This document shows, in pieces, positions 26,701 to 39,676 of a DNA stretch of 64,000 bases; within the stretch, counting starts at the first letter, position 1; each line of letters begins with the position of its first letter. The translations under genes and the position numbers were made by a program. The notes under the pieces are model-generated. The model had not been told where the DNA came from and searched no databases. It saw only the letters and a list, made by a program, of their open reading frames with translations. This DNA comes from Tomocerus qinae. Its lineage: Eukaryota; Arthropoda; Collembola; Entomobryomorpha; Tomoceridae. Location of the stretch: NCBI GenBank assembly GCA_020055645.1, contig CM034548.1, positions 12,090,001 through 12,154,000 on the forward strand, read 5' to 3'.

Positions 26701-27529
26701 GTAATTAACTTACTTTCTATAGATCAAAAGGCTTATTTCTTTTAATTTAAAAGTTATTACTTCTGCTTGACAAAGCTCTGTTCTCCAGTTTGACATTCTA
26801 ACGTTCCAACCAAGAAAGTCTAGCAAGGTTGGTTCTTCTTTGAAAACTCCAAACCACTTCAAAAAGCACCTTTAACTTCATTCATTCTAGAAGCATCCTT
26901 CTGTAAATCAATTACTGTCGTTAAGTTATTAAGATAAGCAAATATACTCTTTGACATGATTTCTATTTTGGATAATCATTAAATAAGACGCCATTAGTAA
27001 TGCCCCAATGTATAGTCAGATAAGCACACAACGGAATATTTATATAAAACCGAAGTTGATTCCCAAAAATGTCCCTTGAGATTTAACAAGTGTAAGTAAG
27101 CATCCAACACAATACAGGAAAACTTTTCCCGACACTAATAATGAAAGTGTTCTACATTGTCATATTGGAACATGAATAAAATCAAACAGCGCATTTCATG
27201 CTAAACAATAACCTTACATTCAGTGTGAATTTGCTTTTCACATCAAACTTATTTGCATGTGACTCCGAACACTACTTTGTCGATTTTATGAATAATTTAA
27301 TTCAATCTAAAAGCATTGAGTGAAAAGTAGATTCAATAGTCAAAACTCAGAGCTATGTCAGCACTCAGTGCTTCTGCAATATACATTTATGTATGCCAAA
27401 GGCTCATTGGGTACTCAGTCCTTCTGTACAATAGCTTACTATGTATTATTAAAATGGACGAAAAAAATACTATCGCCTCACGCTCCACGTTGACCCCAAT
27501 ATGACGAGAAAGGTTTGTTCCGTCCAAAT
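20788..27529. other. Gene-poor stretch with strong strand bias
   Basis: No gene was recognised. 20.9-22.0 kb is G-rich on the plus strand, 22.05-22.65 kb is C-rich, about 22.8-24.25 kb is G-rich again and 24.3-25.5 kb C-rich. Open frames of up to 137 residues on either strand (e.g. minus 21715-22128 and 21277-21651, plus 25151-25480) have low-complexity Ser/Leu/Thr content expected from this bias. 22.7-27.5 kb is otherwise featureless. Confidence 0.4.
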
Positions 27530-28074
27530 CAGTGTACAAAATACCATTTACTACTTACCAGTGGTAAGTGGTTTTTAATAAATGGTATAAATGGTAAAAA
27601 ATAGTTTCATTTAAATTTCGTGTTTAAATTTTGAATAAAATTCGGTGCCAAAGTATGAAATAGCTTAGCAGCTGATAATTGTTGTCATAAATTGGTAAGT
27701 GTTCATCAATCAGAGTTGGATGCAACCGATGGGGACGCTAATCGCCCTTATTTGCTGATTGAGAAACTTATTGCAATTAAATTGGAGCATCATATCAATT
27801 TTAAATTGGCGATACCAAACGCAATCTTGGTTTTAGTTACATTTTATATAACTTTCTGTGAACAACCGAATGAATAGGATTAATTTGAATAATTAAGGGG
27901 ATAATTGGAAATATTTCATAGAAAATAAAGTTTTAAAACCTATATTTTAGTAAGTCTTGTGTATCTGTACTAATCTGTTTAATATAACGCTAAAATTTAC
28001 CATTTTTACCATTAAGTGCATTTTTACCCCTGTGATGGTAAAAAAGCCTAAAAAGTGGTAAATTTTGTACACTG
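27530..28074. mobile_element. hAT-like non-autonomous element (545 bp)
   Basis: The left end is CAGTGTACAAAAT and the right end ATTTTGTACACTG, an exact inverted match. The flanking 8-mers gtccaaat (27522-27529) and gtccaaag (28075-28082) agree at 7 of 8 positions, a hAT-type duplication. The outer 70-80 bp at each end are crowded with TGGTAA / TTACCA motifs in both orientations. The interior holds only a 61-codon frame with no recognisable transposase. Confidence 0.82.
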
Positions 28075-28082
28075 GTCCAAAG

Positions 28083-31000
28083 TGTATGTCTTAGGGAGAA
28101 AATAAATGCATTAATATAAACAAGCACGTATTTAGTAAAGGGCGGGAGAGGCGATCCTAAATTCTGAGAAAAAGTATTTTTTTCAAAAAAGGATCATTGA
28201 AATTTTATGTCCAAGTACACGAAAGACCCAAATTTTGGCTAACTTTTTAAGGGCGCCCCTTTGACGGATTTCCTAAAGTGAGTAAATACATAACTATGAA
28301 AAACTCTATTTGGTTGACAAATAAGAATTTTAAATTTTCCATTTTTGCAAAGTGCAGTACAATTTTTGACATTTGATACGTATATTAATTTTCATATCAA
28401 TGTTGACAATCTGATAGGCAGTTTGATAATTATAATTACTGTTAAGGCTTCAATTGATTTTTCTTGTGTAAATGCTCAAGAGGCCTAAGTACACAGTAGG
28501 CCTAATACATGTAGATTTATTAGTCCGAAGCTTCTAACTATATTTCACGCATTTAAGTAGGATTGGCATTGTAGCAAGTCTTTTATGCATTGTGAGGGAA
28601 GAACAAGAACTGCCTTTCACAGGCGAGCAATGCCAAGCAAGTACCTTGAGTATGAGTGCAGATGCAGCTTATAAATCAACAAATCGTTAATTCTCGATTC
28701 TCGCCTCGAGTATTATTTCTCTGTCACTACGGGTTCTCATACTTTTTACCTATGGTTAATATTTTCCATTAGGTTGCTTAGAAATGGTTGACAGAAAATA
28801 TTGATGAAAGCTGACTGAGCAAAAATAATATAGTTCAATTCAATTATTATCCAGCATAATAATAATTTACAACTATTTGCTGGCATAATTATGTGCCTTA
28901 CTTCCATTTTAGGATAATAAAATCCATCCATTACTTTCGCCATTTTCAGATATGCGTAGATGAGATACTTGATTATATGGGACTGCTTTCCATTTGATTC
29001 TAGGCTAATTAGACTGAAATGTCAAAGAGCAAAAGTTTATTCTGATGGAACGAAACAATTTTTGAAATGAAAAGGATTTTATACCTGAAAAATAATAATT
29101 TAGGGCTGAAAACATTTTACATTTGCCAAATAATATTTAAAGCTTATCAAATTATCAAAACCAAGATATTTTACTAGTTTGATTGAGTTGCTATAGAATA
29201 TTTCTATTGATATAATTATAAGAGTGTTGTGTACGACTTTTAATCTTTGAGTTCCAAAATGTTGAGTCTATAATGAGACAACTTGAACAAGTGTGTGTTT
29301 ATTTAATAGGCTTAAAGTGTGACAAATAGAAATAAAAGCATTTCTCTTCAATGTCGACTGACACTCTGGGTGTAGAAATATAATGTTTGAAAACGAACCT
29401 CCTTTCATACCTGCACTGAAGAAGTACTTAGTTACAAATAGAGTATGGAGAGTAATCATTAGCAGAAATATCGAGTTACAAACTGTATGCTATGTATTTT
29501 TATTCGTTCTAGAGATGCAGTGAACCAACAATCTCCAGTTGCTCTAGATTTCCTTTTTTCTCTTTCATACTCCACGTTGAACATAGCTTTCAATTCAATA
29601 GTGTAAATAATTAAAACTAATGGCCTGCAATCAGCATACTATACCACCATGCAATTTAAGGCAAATTGAAACAAATTATAGGTGCAAAAAGTTTCCCGTT
29701 TTATCTTACCAATAACTAAAGCCTAAAGCATTATTGTCAGTACTCGCACAGATAGCTTGGCTATTTCCCAAAAGTGAAGATGAGCATGAATAGAAAGAGA
29801 TGAAGGTAGGTTTGAGCATACGGTGACATACATACGTTCCTACAACAGAGGTTTGTGATACATAAATGCCAAATGTCAATAGATGGTTATTATACAATCC
29901 ACTCTATCAATTTCCTTCGTTGTCATGCAAGGGAAAGTTAACCCATGACATTTTTGTATTCAAGATCAAAATCTACAGAGATGAGTAACTTAATACATAC
30001 TTTCTAGAATTACTATCTACACCGGAAATTCGAATTAAAGAAATCCTTTCGTGCATTCTTTCCTTTTATCCATGACATGAATACAAAATTAGCTATAACA
30101 AAGGTAGATACTTTACCAGCCTGTCTCAAATCTGGAGTGACATGTCAACGCCATGGTCAAAGCTTGTACAGCCGTTCAGATTGAATGCCACTGCCACTCA
30201 CAATTGCACAATGCCCCAAAAATGAAATACAATACTTTTCCTTTATCAAATAGAGATTGATATCAACAATAAACGTTTCTCAAGGGAATTCCAAAACATT
30301 TTCTGTGCACATTTATAAATGAACCAACCTTGAGAATCTTTTATTCAATGTAATAACTAGAAAATGTAAACCAAGTATGCTTTTCTGCTATGATATCAAT
30401 TTTGAGATGGATGTAGCGGTATAATTTAATGAAGTCTTTAAATATTTTAGGGATTATGGTTTCCAAATCGTTTTATCAAATGTGCAATGTTATGTTCCTA
30501 TTTATCAGTAGAAAGAAGCCATAAGTGTATTGCTTTAATTATTCACAAATTACCAATAGAATAGAAAATCAATTAAACTGCTACATTCTATAAAAGGTAA
30601 TCATGTCTGGCATTTCTTAAGCATTAAGTTTTATCTGTTAATCTATATATTTAAATTAATTTTCTTATGGTTGTGAAAGGTGAATAATTTTCTTACCTAA
30701 AGCCAATTTGGCAGGCAATGACGTATCTTTAAATAGGATTTGGTTTTGGCTCACTCGACTTGGAGAAAGTAATTTGAGTTGGAGTTGGGTTGTCTTGTAT
30801 CTGTTTTGTTCACACTAAAACACGAACACAATTAGAGCACGAACTGACAAATAGACAACGTGTGGCAATATCACAATATAATTATATAATTATACAATGC
30901 CTACTTATATGTGTACAATAGGCCAATGAGATATTATAACATCATGTCATTATCAACCCACAAAAGGAGGCAATAAGCAAAAGATTTACGAATTAAGAGA

Positions 31001-34000
31001 AAGTAATTGTTTTATCCCCCTTAAAACGGAGAAGTAATAAAAAACTATTCCTATGATTGATGTTACACGCACAATATACACATTTATAGTTATATTAAAT
31101 GTATTTAATGCGTGTTCATATTTGATAAGACTTATAAGGAAGGAATTTATGTTGGCATCCTTACATAGGTAAGTATATAGCAATTGAAAGGTTATACGTT
31201 TACAGTGCAGTTGTATCAACGTACACGTTTGTAACTATGTATATCTTGAGTGGTCTTAAACAAATATTGCGTTGTAGTAGGGCTGAGGATAAAACAGACA
31301 CCTACTATAAAAATGATATTATTGTTACCGTATGGTTACGTACGACCGTCTGTGAAAGAGTGGCCATTTAGGTTCTGCCTGTCAATAGTGCTGTTTGGTA
31401 TCTGTAATAACATGGTCTAGGCGTAATTTCTAGAAATGTTTATTATGTAAGATATCTTATGACTTTTGCCATTGCCCAATAATATTGGCATTTATTATTT
31501 CAAGAAATATGCAGAACTTTACGGTCTAACAGCCATACCTGTAGTGTTCCTATGCCGTGCATTTCCTCCTCTAACTACATAATGTGTTCATGTGCTTATT
31601 TAAATAGGAGAAATTCGGTTAGGAGGTGTTCTGCATTCTGCATGGTGAATGTCTGTCTCCCTTTATTATGTAGATATGCGCATAGCAATGATTGAATGGG
31701 ATGACTGAATTCTTTATGTCCAAGTAAATAGAAGCATAGCAATGCAAATGCTATTGTTGTAATATACTATTTGCACAAAACTATGTACACAGTTAACTAA
31801 CTTATTACTATAAGTAGTCACCGTATTTGATGAGTGGGACATAAAGCAACTCATGATAAATATACAGGGGGTGCTAGAATAAATACCACTTTATATTTGA
31901 CATTTAGTTACTCAGTTCCAGTCATTTCTACTACTATCTAGTTAAGGATCAATACATTTAGTAATTCATGAAGTGTGCCAACTGCATTTTGCTACCGGCT
32001 AACTAAATCAATGCTCAAATACAATTTTCCTAGCTAAAACGAAATTTTCATCATGAAAATTGAAATAGGACAGGTAATTTTTAACTCAATTATGATTACA
32101 TTTTAAAAATGTGTAAAAATTTAGAATTTCCTAGCAAATAAGAAATGCATTGCAGCTAATCACTTCTTCACTTGCTATGGTAAGTACATAAATGTAATCT
32201 ACCATTTTAAATTCACTGTGTATGTATTACAATATGCATACCTATTGTGGGTTTGCTATATTCTTCTCATTTTTTGGATCTCTAATTGTATCCACGTCCA
32301 GAGATAATGGAATAATATAATTGGCTGGAATTGACATCGAAAATTGAGGATAGAACTTTTAAAATCTAGTTTTGTTTCGATTTATATAATAGACTCAGGA
32401 GGAATAATATACACCGTGCATATGCCGATGGAGATAAAACAAATTCAATTTTCTTGTTCTATTAGGGCTTAATTTCTTCTATTTTAGATTTGGGTAACTG
32501 ATTAGAATCCAAGCATAGCTATGGAAACATTTATATTTATAAATATCTTTTATCTTTTATATCTTAAAAGATAATTACCTATGTCTAATTAAATGCCTTT
32601 ACAGTGCAACCAAGTCCCTTTACTTTTTCCAAAGTTACACTTAAAAATTCTTTAAGAAGCAATGGTTACATACATTTTTAGTAAATAATATGTACGTCAG
32701 CATTATGGGAAACTTCAGAAACGCCAAATTGCTAAGGTTATGAGAAAGAGAAAGTGAATTTCTCTAAAAGGATGATATTATTTCATCGTAAGTTTTTTGC
32801 GTCAAACTGCAATCCATGAACTTGTTTTTGCCCCCGCTAATGGAAATTCAAAAGGACACTTCCTACGTCTGTTATTTGCAGTAGGTAGGTGGATATAACT
32901 AGAGTGTATGTATTATACGCCTACTTATTATGTACAATGGTATAAATGTGCCACCACCGATTTGGCACACGTACGTAGGAGGTTTTTGGATCTCTACAAA
33001 TCTAATAGCATTTCTTTGTGGATTTACTTCAAAATCTGTGAGATAAAAAACATGCGGGGCAGAGTGTGGTCACAAAAGTGTTGGAAAGGATATGGTTGAT
33101 AGGTATTCGGCTAGTGTTCTCAAAAAATATGGACTAAAGCAGAATCAACAGGAGAGTGTGGATCTGGATATTTTGAGTGGTGAATGGAAGTGGCAGGTTG
33201 GTAGTAGGTAGTGCTTATAATGTGTATGTAAGTGTGTTACTGTTCTTCTGTTACATTAAGCTGTGTCACTTCACTCCACATCTCCCAACACAAGAAATGC
33301 TATGCTAAAAGACACTCACTGACCAATGGGGCAAAAAGGTCCCTACTTAGAATCTGCTAAAAGTTGGAATGGGGAAAGGATGATAACTAACTTTGGCAGG
33401 AGGCGGGGCACTGGCTCCCTGCGTTCTTTAACCTAAATATTCTGAAGTGTAAATGGAAAAGATTAATTGGCCAGTCTGACAGATAAATGTGAACATGTAA
33501 ATTCAATGACCTGCTGACAATAAATGTATTTACTCATGACAGATGAAAGATGAGTAGCTACAAATAAACTTACTTCTATTCTGACAACTAAAATACTTAT
33601 CCTGAAAGTAGATAAATAAATATGAAAGCAGGGGAAAACTACTGAAAGGTCATTTTTTGGAACAATAATTTCTGTCATTATATCTCCAGGCGTGGGAAAT
33701 GAAATTTTATTATAACATCCTTGGCCAATGTATTTTGTAATGAGCACACGATTATAAGCGACATAAATATACATAAATAATTATAGTAATGAAATGTAAA
33801 AGAAGGTATTACCTATGAATCGGGTAAATGTTGCATCCGAGAATGTTTTCAGCGGGCGTAGTATTTTCTAATAATTTCAGATATTAACGGTAGAGTTAGT
33901 TGTTTAGTCAGCTCTGTTGAACAAGTTAGTTGTGCGCACAGAAGAAGTTATACGTTAAATCTAAGTTAATTGGTCTCCTCTGGAAAGTTGTGTTTGTTTG

Positions 34001-36550
34001 TGACTGTTCACGTAGCTTATTAAGTTGGAGAGTTAGACGAGGTATTATTTAGTGAGTATAGGGTTATAGGTTCATTGTCGCTTTGTTTGTTGGCTGTGGG
34101 AAATAAGATAAGGATTGACTGTTTGCTAGTGGTCTCCGAGTTAATATATTGTGGCATTCGAAGAGACTGTGACTGATGCGAACTAATGCGTCTCCTCTTT
34201 GCTCTTCCTATCACACATTACACATGAGTGCTTTCCCATTTGCTTTCCTCTCATACACTAACCAAGTCACCTCAATTCACTCCGAGATCAGTCCAGGGAA
34301 AGTAAGGCATTATTTCTTTTAATGAAATCAACCGGATGCATAGCAGATTGGAAGAACAGATAATAGACAGAGAACAGAGTCTTTTTCATACAAACAAGGT
34401 ACACGCTTATCCCCTATAATTATTATTACAGTTTTTTCTCTTGGAGTATAGCTACTTCGAATGATATATATGGATAATAATATAATCTTCCTTGTGTGTC
34501 CAATTGTCTCACTGTGGACGTTTCACAGTTTCAGAAGTAAATGTAAGTCAATGTAACTACTTTAGTCCAACACTCACCAGAGACAGTTGATTTGATAGAA
34601 TTCTAAGTATCGTATTGCATGGAGGAGATAGTATTAATGCTCTAAGGGGATATGAAGAGGATTTATCTCTGAAATAATTGTTTCTTACGTATTTTTCCAG
34701 GAATTAAAGTTTCACTCTGTTCTTTGATGATGATGTGAAACTAAAGCTTAACAAATGACAACGATAACCAGGCGTCTGTCTCTGTGTCTACACAACGGCG
34801 TTTCTTGTTTCACTTCTTTAGTTACTTGCACTATTTATTTCCCACTCTTTTGGCACAAATTAATAATATTGTGTTCCTTTCACGTTCTACCTATAAGATA
34901 TGCAAAAGAGCAATGCAGATATTGACGTTCACACTAGGACTGAGTGAGTGATGCTCAAATTAAACTTATTTTTCAAATTCTCTGAATAATGAGGTGCAAA
35001 ATGAGACAAAGTAAATGGATTGCGTGAATTAATTACTCTTGGTAAGTATAATGTTCTTACAGTCTTGTATTCTGGAAATAATTTACGGCGTAGAGGCGAG
35101 GATAAATTAATAAGAGTGTAGGTGTTAATTAATTAATATTCTGATTTCAGTTGAGTAATCAAGTTAAATAAAGTATTTGATGGTATTACTGCTAACTACT
35201 GTCGATTAAAACCAACCTTGAGAGAGAAAGAAATACTTGTGCTTGTCCACAATTGGACTATATATATTTATGTGCTTGAGTTGCCACTTTTGTGTAGAAC
35301 TACATATTAATAGTAAAAGTGTAGAAGTAAATGTGTGTTTGGGGTGTTGTGTGCGGTCAAGCTGGGAATTCGCACATCACACACGGAGCACTAGAAAGGA
35401 TGCACTCGAAATCAGATCGGACAGGGAACTAGAGACGATGATGGGTTTCGGCTTCAACTATATAAGTTGTCCCAGCACGCAAGTGCTTCTTCGGGTTTTT
35501 CGCTTTCCTTTCCCCATCACTTTGCTTACGTACTTACTCTACTACTTATCCATGCAGTGGAGTCTACTATGTGGGCACTATCTTGAAATGCTTTTCTGCC
35601 ATGCCACCGATCAACTAAACTTCTTTCCCAACCACCCGTCCTTTTATTTCTATTTCTCTTATACATTTCTATTAAGTATCTCATTAACTAAATACTATAC
35701 AGACCCCGTTCAGTCATGCATTATGCCGCTAGTCTTCTACTTTCCATATCGGTCACGACCATATTAGTTCCCCTATTGATTGACAATAAGAAATACCTTC
35801 TCAATTTCCTTACCACAGTCTACAAATACTTAATCGCTATATTCCCCTATTTCACTGCTATAAAAAGGATATGGTACTTTTTTGATAACAGGCCAATATT
35901 CATACCGGCCAAGAGTTGCAAGGCTACTACTATTCCCATATCGTAAAGATATCGTTTGTCAATTTATACCAAAGACACTATTTTTACTTTTCAATACTCA
36001 CTTTCCATGTATTCAGGAGTTTGCAAATGTACCCAATCAAGTGGCATGTGCACCAAAATTTATCCATTTACTAAATTGAATTCAATATTTCATTTTTACT
36101 GTTTCCTTATCCTATCGAACAAACTTTAAAAATTGGGATGTCAGTTTCAATTCGGCTTTCATGCATTACTAGACCACGAGTACTTTGCTGAAATTCAAAA
36201 TGATTATGCATATTGACATTGTTTAATTTCGAAAGGAGCTAATGTTCATCCATGTTGGACTTCCTTGTTTTATAAAATATGGTTTCTATACGCGCATGTG
36301 CATTGTCCCAAAAATCCGCAATGTCCATGGCATCTCTATATAATAAAAACAGAAGGAAAAAAACTGACCAATAGTAGATAAAAAGATAAATATTTAGATA
36401 GTGACATACATACATGCGACATAGGAAGAAATAATTTTATGTATAGTATATACTAGGGTAGGTGAAAACTGCAAATAGGCTTCTCCCATTACAAAAGGCA
36501 ACTTCCCAATTTAAAACATTGATAGATACACCCTACAACGTACATTGGAG
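28083..36550. other. Gene-poor stretch
   Basis: No exon was recognised with confidence. A plus-strand open frame of 176 codons at 35237-35767 lies across a G-rich to C/T-rich switch and its product is Leu/Phe/Tyr-rich without a motif, so I treat it as chance. A 29-bp stretch near 28142-28170 (GGGCGGGAGAGGCG and neighbours) and a TATATAAG near 35459 stand out by composition only. Confidence 0.4.
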
Positions 36551-36674
36551 GAATTCAGAGGAATTCGGATGAATTCGGATGAATTCGGATGAATTTGGAT
36601 GAATTCGGATGAATTCGGATGAATGTGGATGAATTTCGGATGAATTCGGATGAATTCGGATGAATTCGGATGAA
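36551..36674. repeat. 10-bp minisatellite, unit GAATTCGGAT
   Basis: About 12 head-to-tail copies of GAATTCGGAT occur with a few variants (GAATTCAGAG first, GAATTTGGAT, GAATGTGGAT and one 11-bp GAATTTCGGAT), ending at a partial unit. Most units carry an EcoRI site. It is not within a recognised gene. Confidence 0.95.
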
Positions 36675-39513
36675 CTGTTTAGAAGCTTAAATTAGGCATA
36701 GAAATTGGGTTTAAGGTTCCAAAATGATTTTTAAGGGTCTTAGAATCATGTATTCATTTTCCACATGGAATACTACTTATAAATAAATAACCTCCCGATT
36801 TTCGTTCGGCATAGTCAATAGCATTTACCCATTTTTCATTTATTGTCATAAAAAACTTATATCTATTTATATAGTCAATTCTTTCTCAGTTGTACAGGGT
36901 TAGTCATTTAAGACATTATACGATTTTATCTTGCGTACTGCTATTAAATTTCAAAAGATTTCGGGTCATTTTTTGGTTTAATAGTGAAATAAGCTAATAT
37001 TAACGCATAGTGTATTTCATTATTTTATGTAATATGTATTTCATTCTCACCTGCGAATTTTGCATTTGGAAACCCTACCACACATACAGAAATAGATAGA
37101 AATATACATAGACAGTTAAAGTTGCTTTATCAAGTCTACGATTTTAGTATAGATAGTAGGTCCCAGCGTGTTTGACTTAATTTCAAAAGGTAGGCTTCCA
37201 GCATAATCATGTGCATTGGTGCCAGAGGTGGGCGCCAATATGGTGTTCGAAACTAACTGATTTCAGATTTTCCTACACAAATATGCATAGGTACATACAT
37301 CGGTAGGTAAAATTTTTCAAGTCTGCGATTACATATAGAGATACTGTAGTACATGTGCTAGACAAAATTTTAAATTGTGTAAATTTCAAGCGACTGCGTA
37401 TTAGCTCAAAATTCTTTCGCAGATCGAGGATTAGCGTATCATAAATTGCATGCTTACCAACAAGAATTTTCGTCAAATACAAGTTCCATCACAGTTTTTC
37501 AATGAGCAACTCCATGTTTATACTATTGGTATGATATTTTACCAAAATACTAAATGAGGGAATGGTAACAATATCTTATAAAAGTTTACTTTTAACAAAA
37601 AAAATAATCAGCTTTATAAAATCTTATTTAGGGAAGATTTTTGTGGAACTACAGTACTGTCCACAGGCTAAAAATTCTCGGATACAAAAGGCTAATATTT
37701 TCATAGGATCATATATCAAGAACAATTTATCCCATTGAACGATGCAGAAAAATGTTCTGTCATTTTTTACTAGACTTGTTTCATTATTCGTTCACGAAAC
37801 TGACAAAAGGATATTTGGAGCTTTATCTGTGTTGGTTGCAAAATTCTTGCATTCAAGTTGATGCAAATTGGAAATATCTGTCTAGAGATAGTACGTATGC
37901 ACATTGTTGGAAGTTGCGGTATTTTCTGACTCTATACAATTCATGGTAAATTGTTTCCCTATTAAATTATGTGGATGTCATGAGGATGTCGATAGTAGTC
38001 CCAAGTCACAAACCTGAAAGTTGGGATGTGACTTTTTCGTGATGTTTCTTGTGTCTCCTCAAAGAAATTCAGATTCATATTCCTCGTACCTTGTGCACGT
38101 AAAAATAGGAGCTGTGTTTAAAGAACTGGGTTAGGCATTAGGTATCTTCACTTCACATGCATGTACATAAGTATATCCCAGAGCTGTCGTTTTCCTTTCA
38201 GTGTCCCCATTGAACTGAGCATCTAACCTTGTCTACTAACCTCCGAAGGGTACTAGAAATATTTTATGCCTGCATAGCATATTGGTCCATTTTAAATTTA
38301 TTTTGCAGCGTAAAATAACTCGGACTGTGTATTCGAATATCGCAGCTATACCTACAAGGAATGACGTCATCTCACGCTGCTTACCATTTCAATGTCCCTG
38401 CTATAATATGTAAATGTATATCATTAGGATTACAGTCCTTATACTCATGATAAGTCTTCCGACTGAGCTTTATGCTGGAAATTCACTTTTCAATCGAGGT
38501 AATATGTAATTACATGTTTCTTGCTGGAACTATTATGCACCTGTTCTCTACCATGCACTAGGATCTATTTAGAAGTGTGCGATTACCATAGTAGAACCGA
38601 TTTTTCTTTGTTACGAAAGAAAAAAATGTCACAATTCCGGAACTACACACTATTCACTCGAAAAAGAAAATTAAATGAGGTCTTCACGTAGGAGAAGAAA
38701 CAAAAGACGGAAATATTTTCTTTACTTCCATCATTCTTTGAGGTTTGCTACATTCCAGCGTTTTACGAATGTCAACGTTTCTGTTATTTGAGAGTTGGAG
38801 ATATATGTACTTACCCAACCTAATATACCTACTATGCATGATTGACAAAGTAGCAGTTTGCATGACTGCAACTATTCCATTTCAAAGGAAAATCAATTAC
38901 CGAAAAGGAATCTTTATTCCTGCTACAAGTAAGCAGATTTTTTGCAGATGCTCAATATCCAAGTACAGATAGCAGGAATTAACGGATATTTTCAGTTCCA
39001 TAAATACAGCTACGTGTATTACTCCATATGAAATACTTTGCATAGGCAAAAGTTAATTTTAAAAATTCCTACACTCCTACTCAACAATAACTAACAATAA
39101 CGGTAGCGATGTACGAGGATGTACTTTTATTTGGTTTGTTGACTTAAGACCGAATATATCCCGGCTTACCAAAATTGTCAGGATTACTTTTTACTACAGA
39201 AAGACAACTTTCCCTCTTTAGTACGACCTTGTCTGTTGTGACTTTCTGGATATGCATAAAAATGTAATAAATAACAGAAAGGAGCACGAATTACGCATTC
39301 TTGAGAAGGCTACAAATTGATTTGAGCTTTTATTGTCACTGCATCTCCATACGTACAAATCCTACTACCACGTACAACATAATAATAGAACATGAGCATA
39401 GAAAACTAACAAAATTACATAAAAGTAGAAGTAGATGACATTATTAAAAATCGCTATACACATTGTGTCATTTTGTACTTAACTTAGATTACATTTTTTA
39501 TTATTTTATACAT
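36675..39513. other. Intergenic; no feature seen
   Basis: AT-rich sequence with only short chance open frames. No exon, RNA gene or transposon end was recognised. Confidence 0.45.
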
Positions 39514-39519
39514 TTTATT
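39514..39519 (-). terminator. Likely polyadenylation signal (AATAAA)
   Basis: Minus-strand AATAAA lies about 158 bp beyond the stop of the 404-residue membrane protein gene. Other A/T-rich hexamers occur nearby, so the exact signal is uncertain. Confidence 0.45.
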
Positions 39520-39676
39520 TGCATATTTAAAATCCTACACATTTTAAGTGTGACTGATTAAAATTTTTTACTGAGAACCTACCTATATCTGAGTATTTTT
39601 GTGCTTATATCTGTATATCTGTACAAAATTACAGTTTGTTAATATACTTAATGATAAGAAGATAAAAATTTGGATT

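Noticed and set aside
35237-35767. 176-codon plus-strand open frame
   Set aside because: It crosses a G-rich to C/T-rich boundary. Its product is Leu/Phe/Tyr/Ser-rich with no motif and no supporting splice or start context; probably chance.
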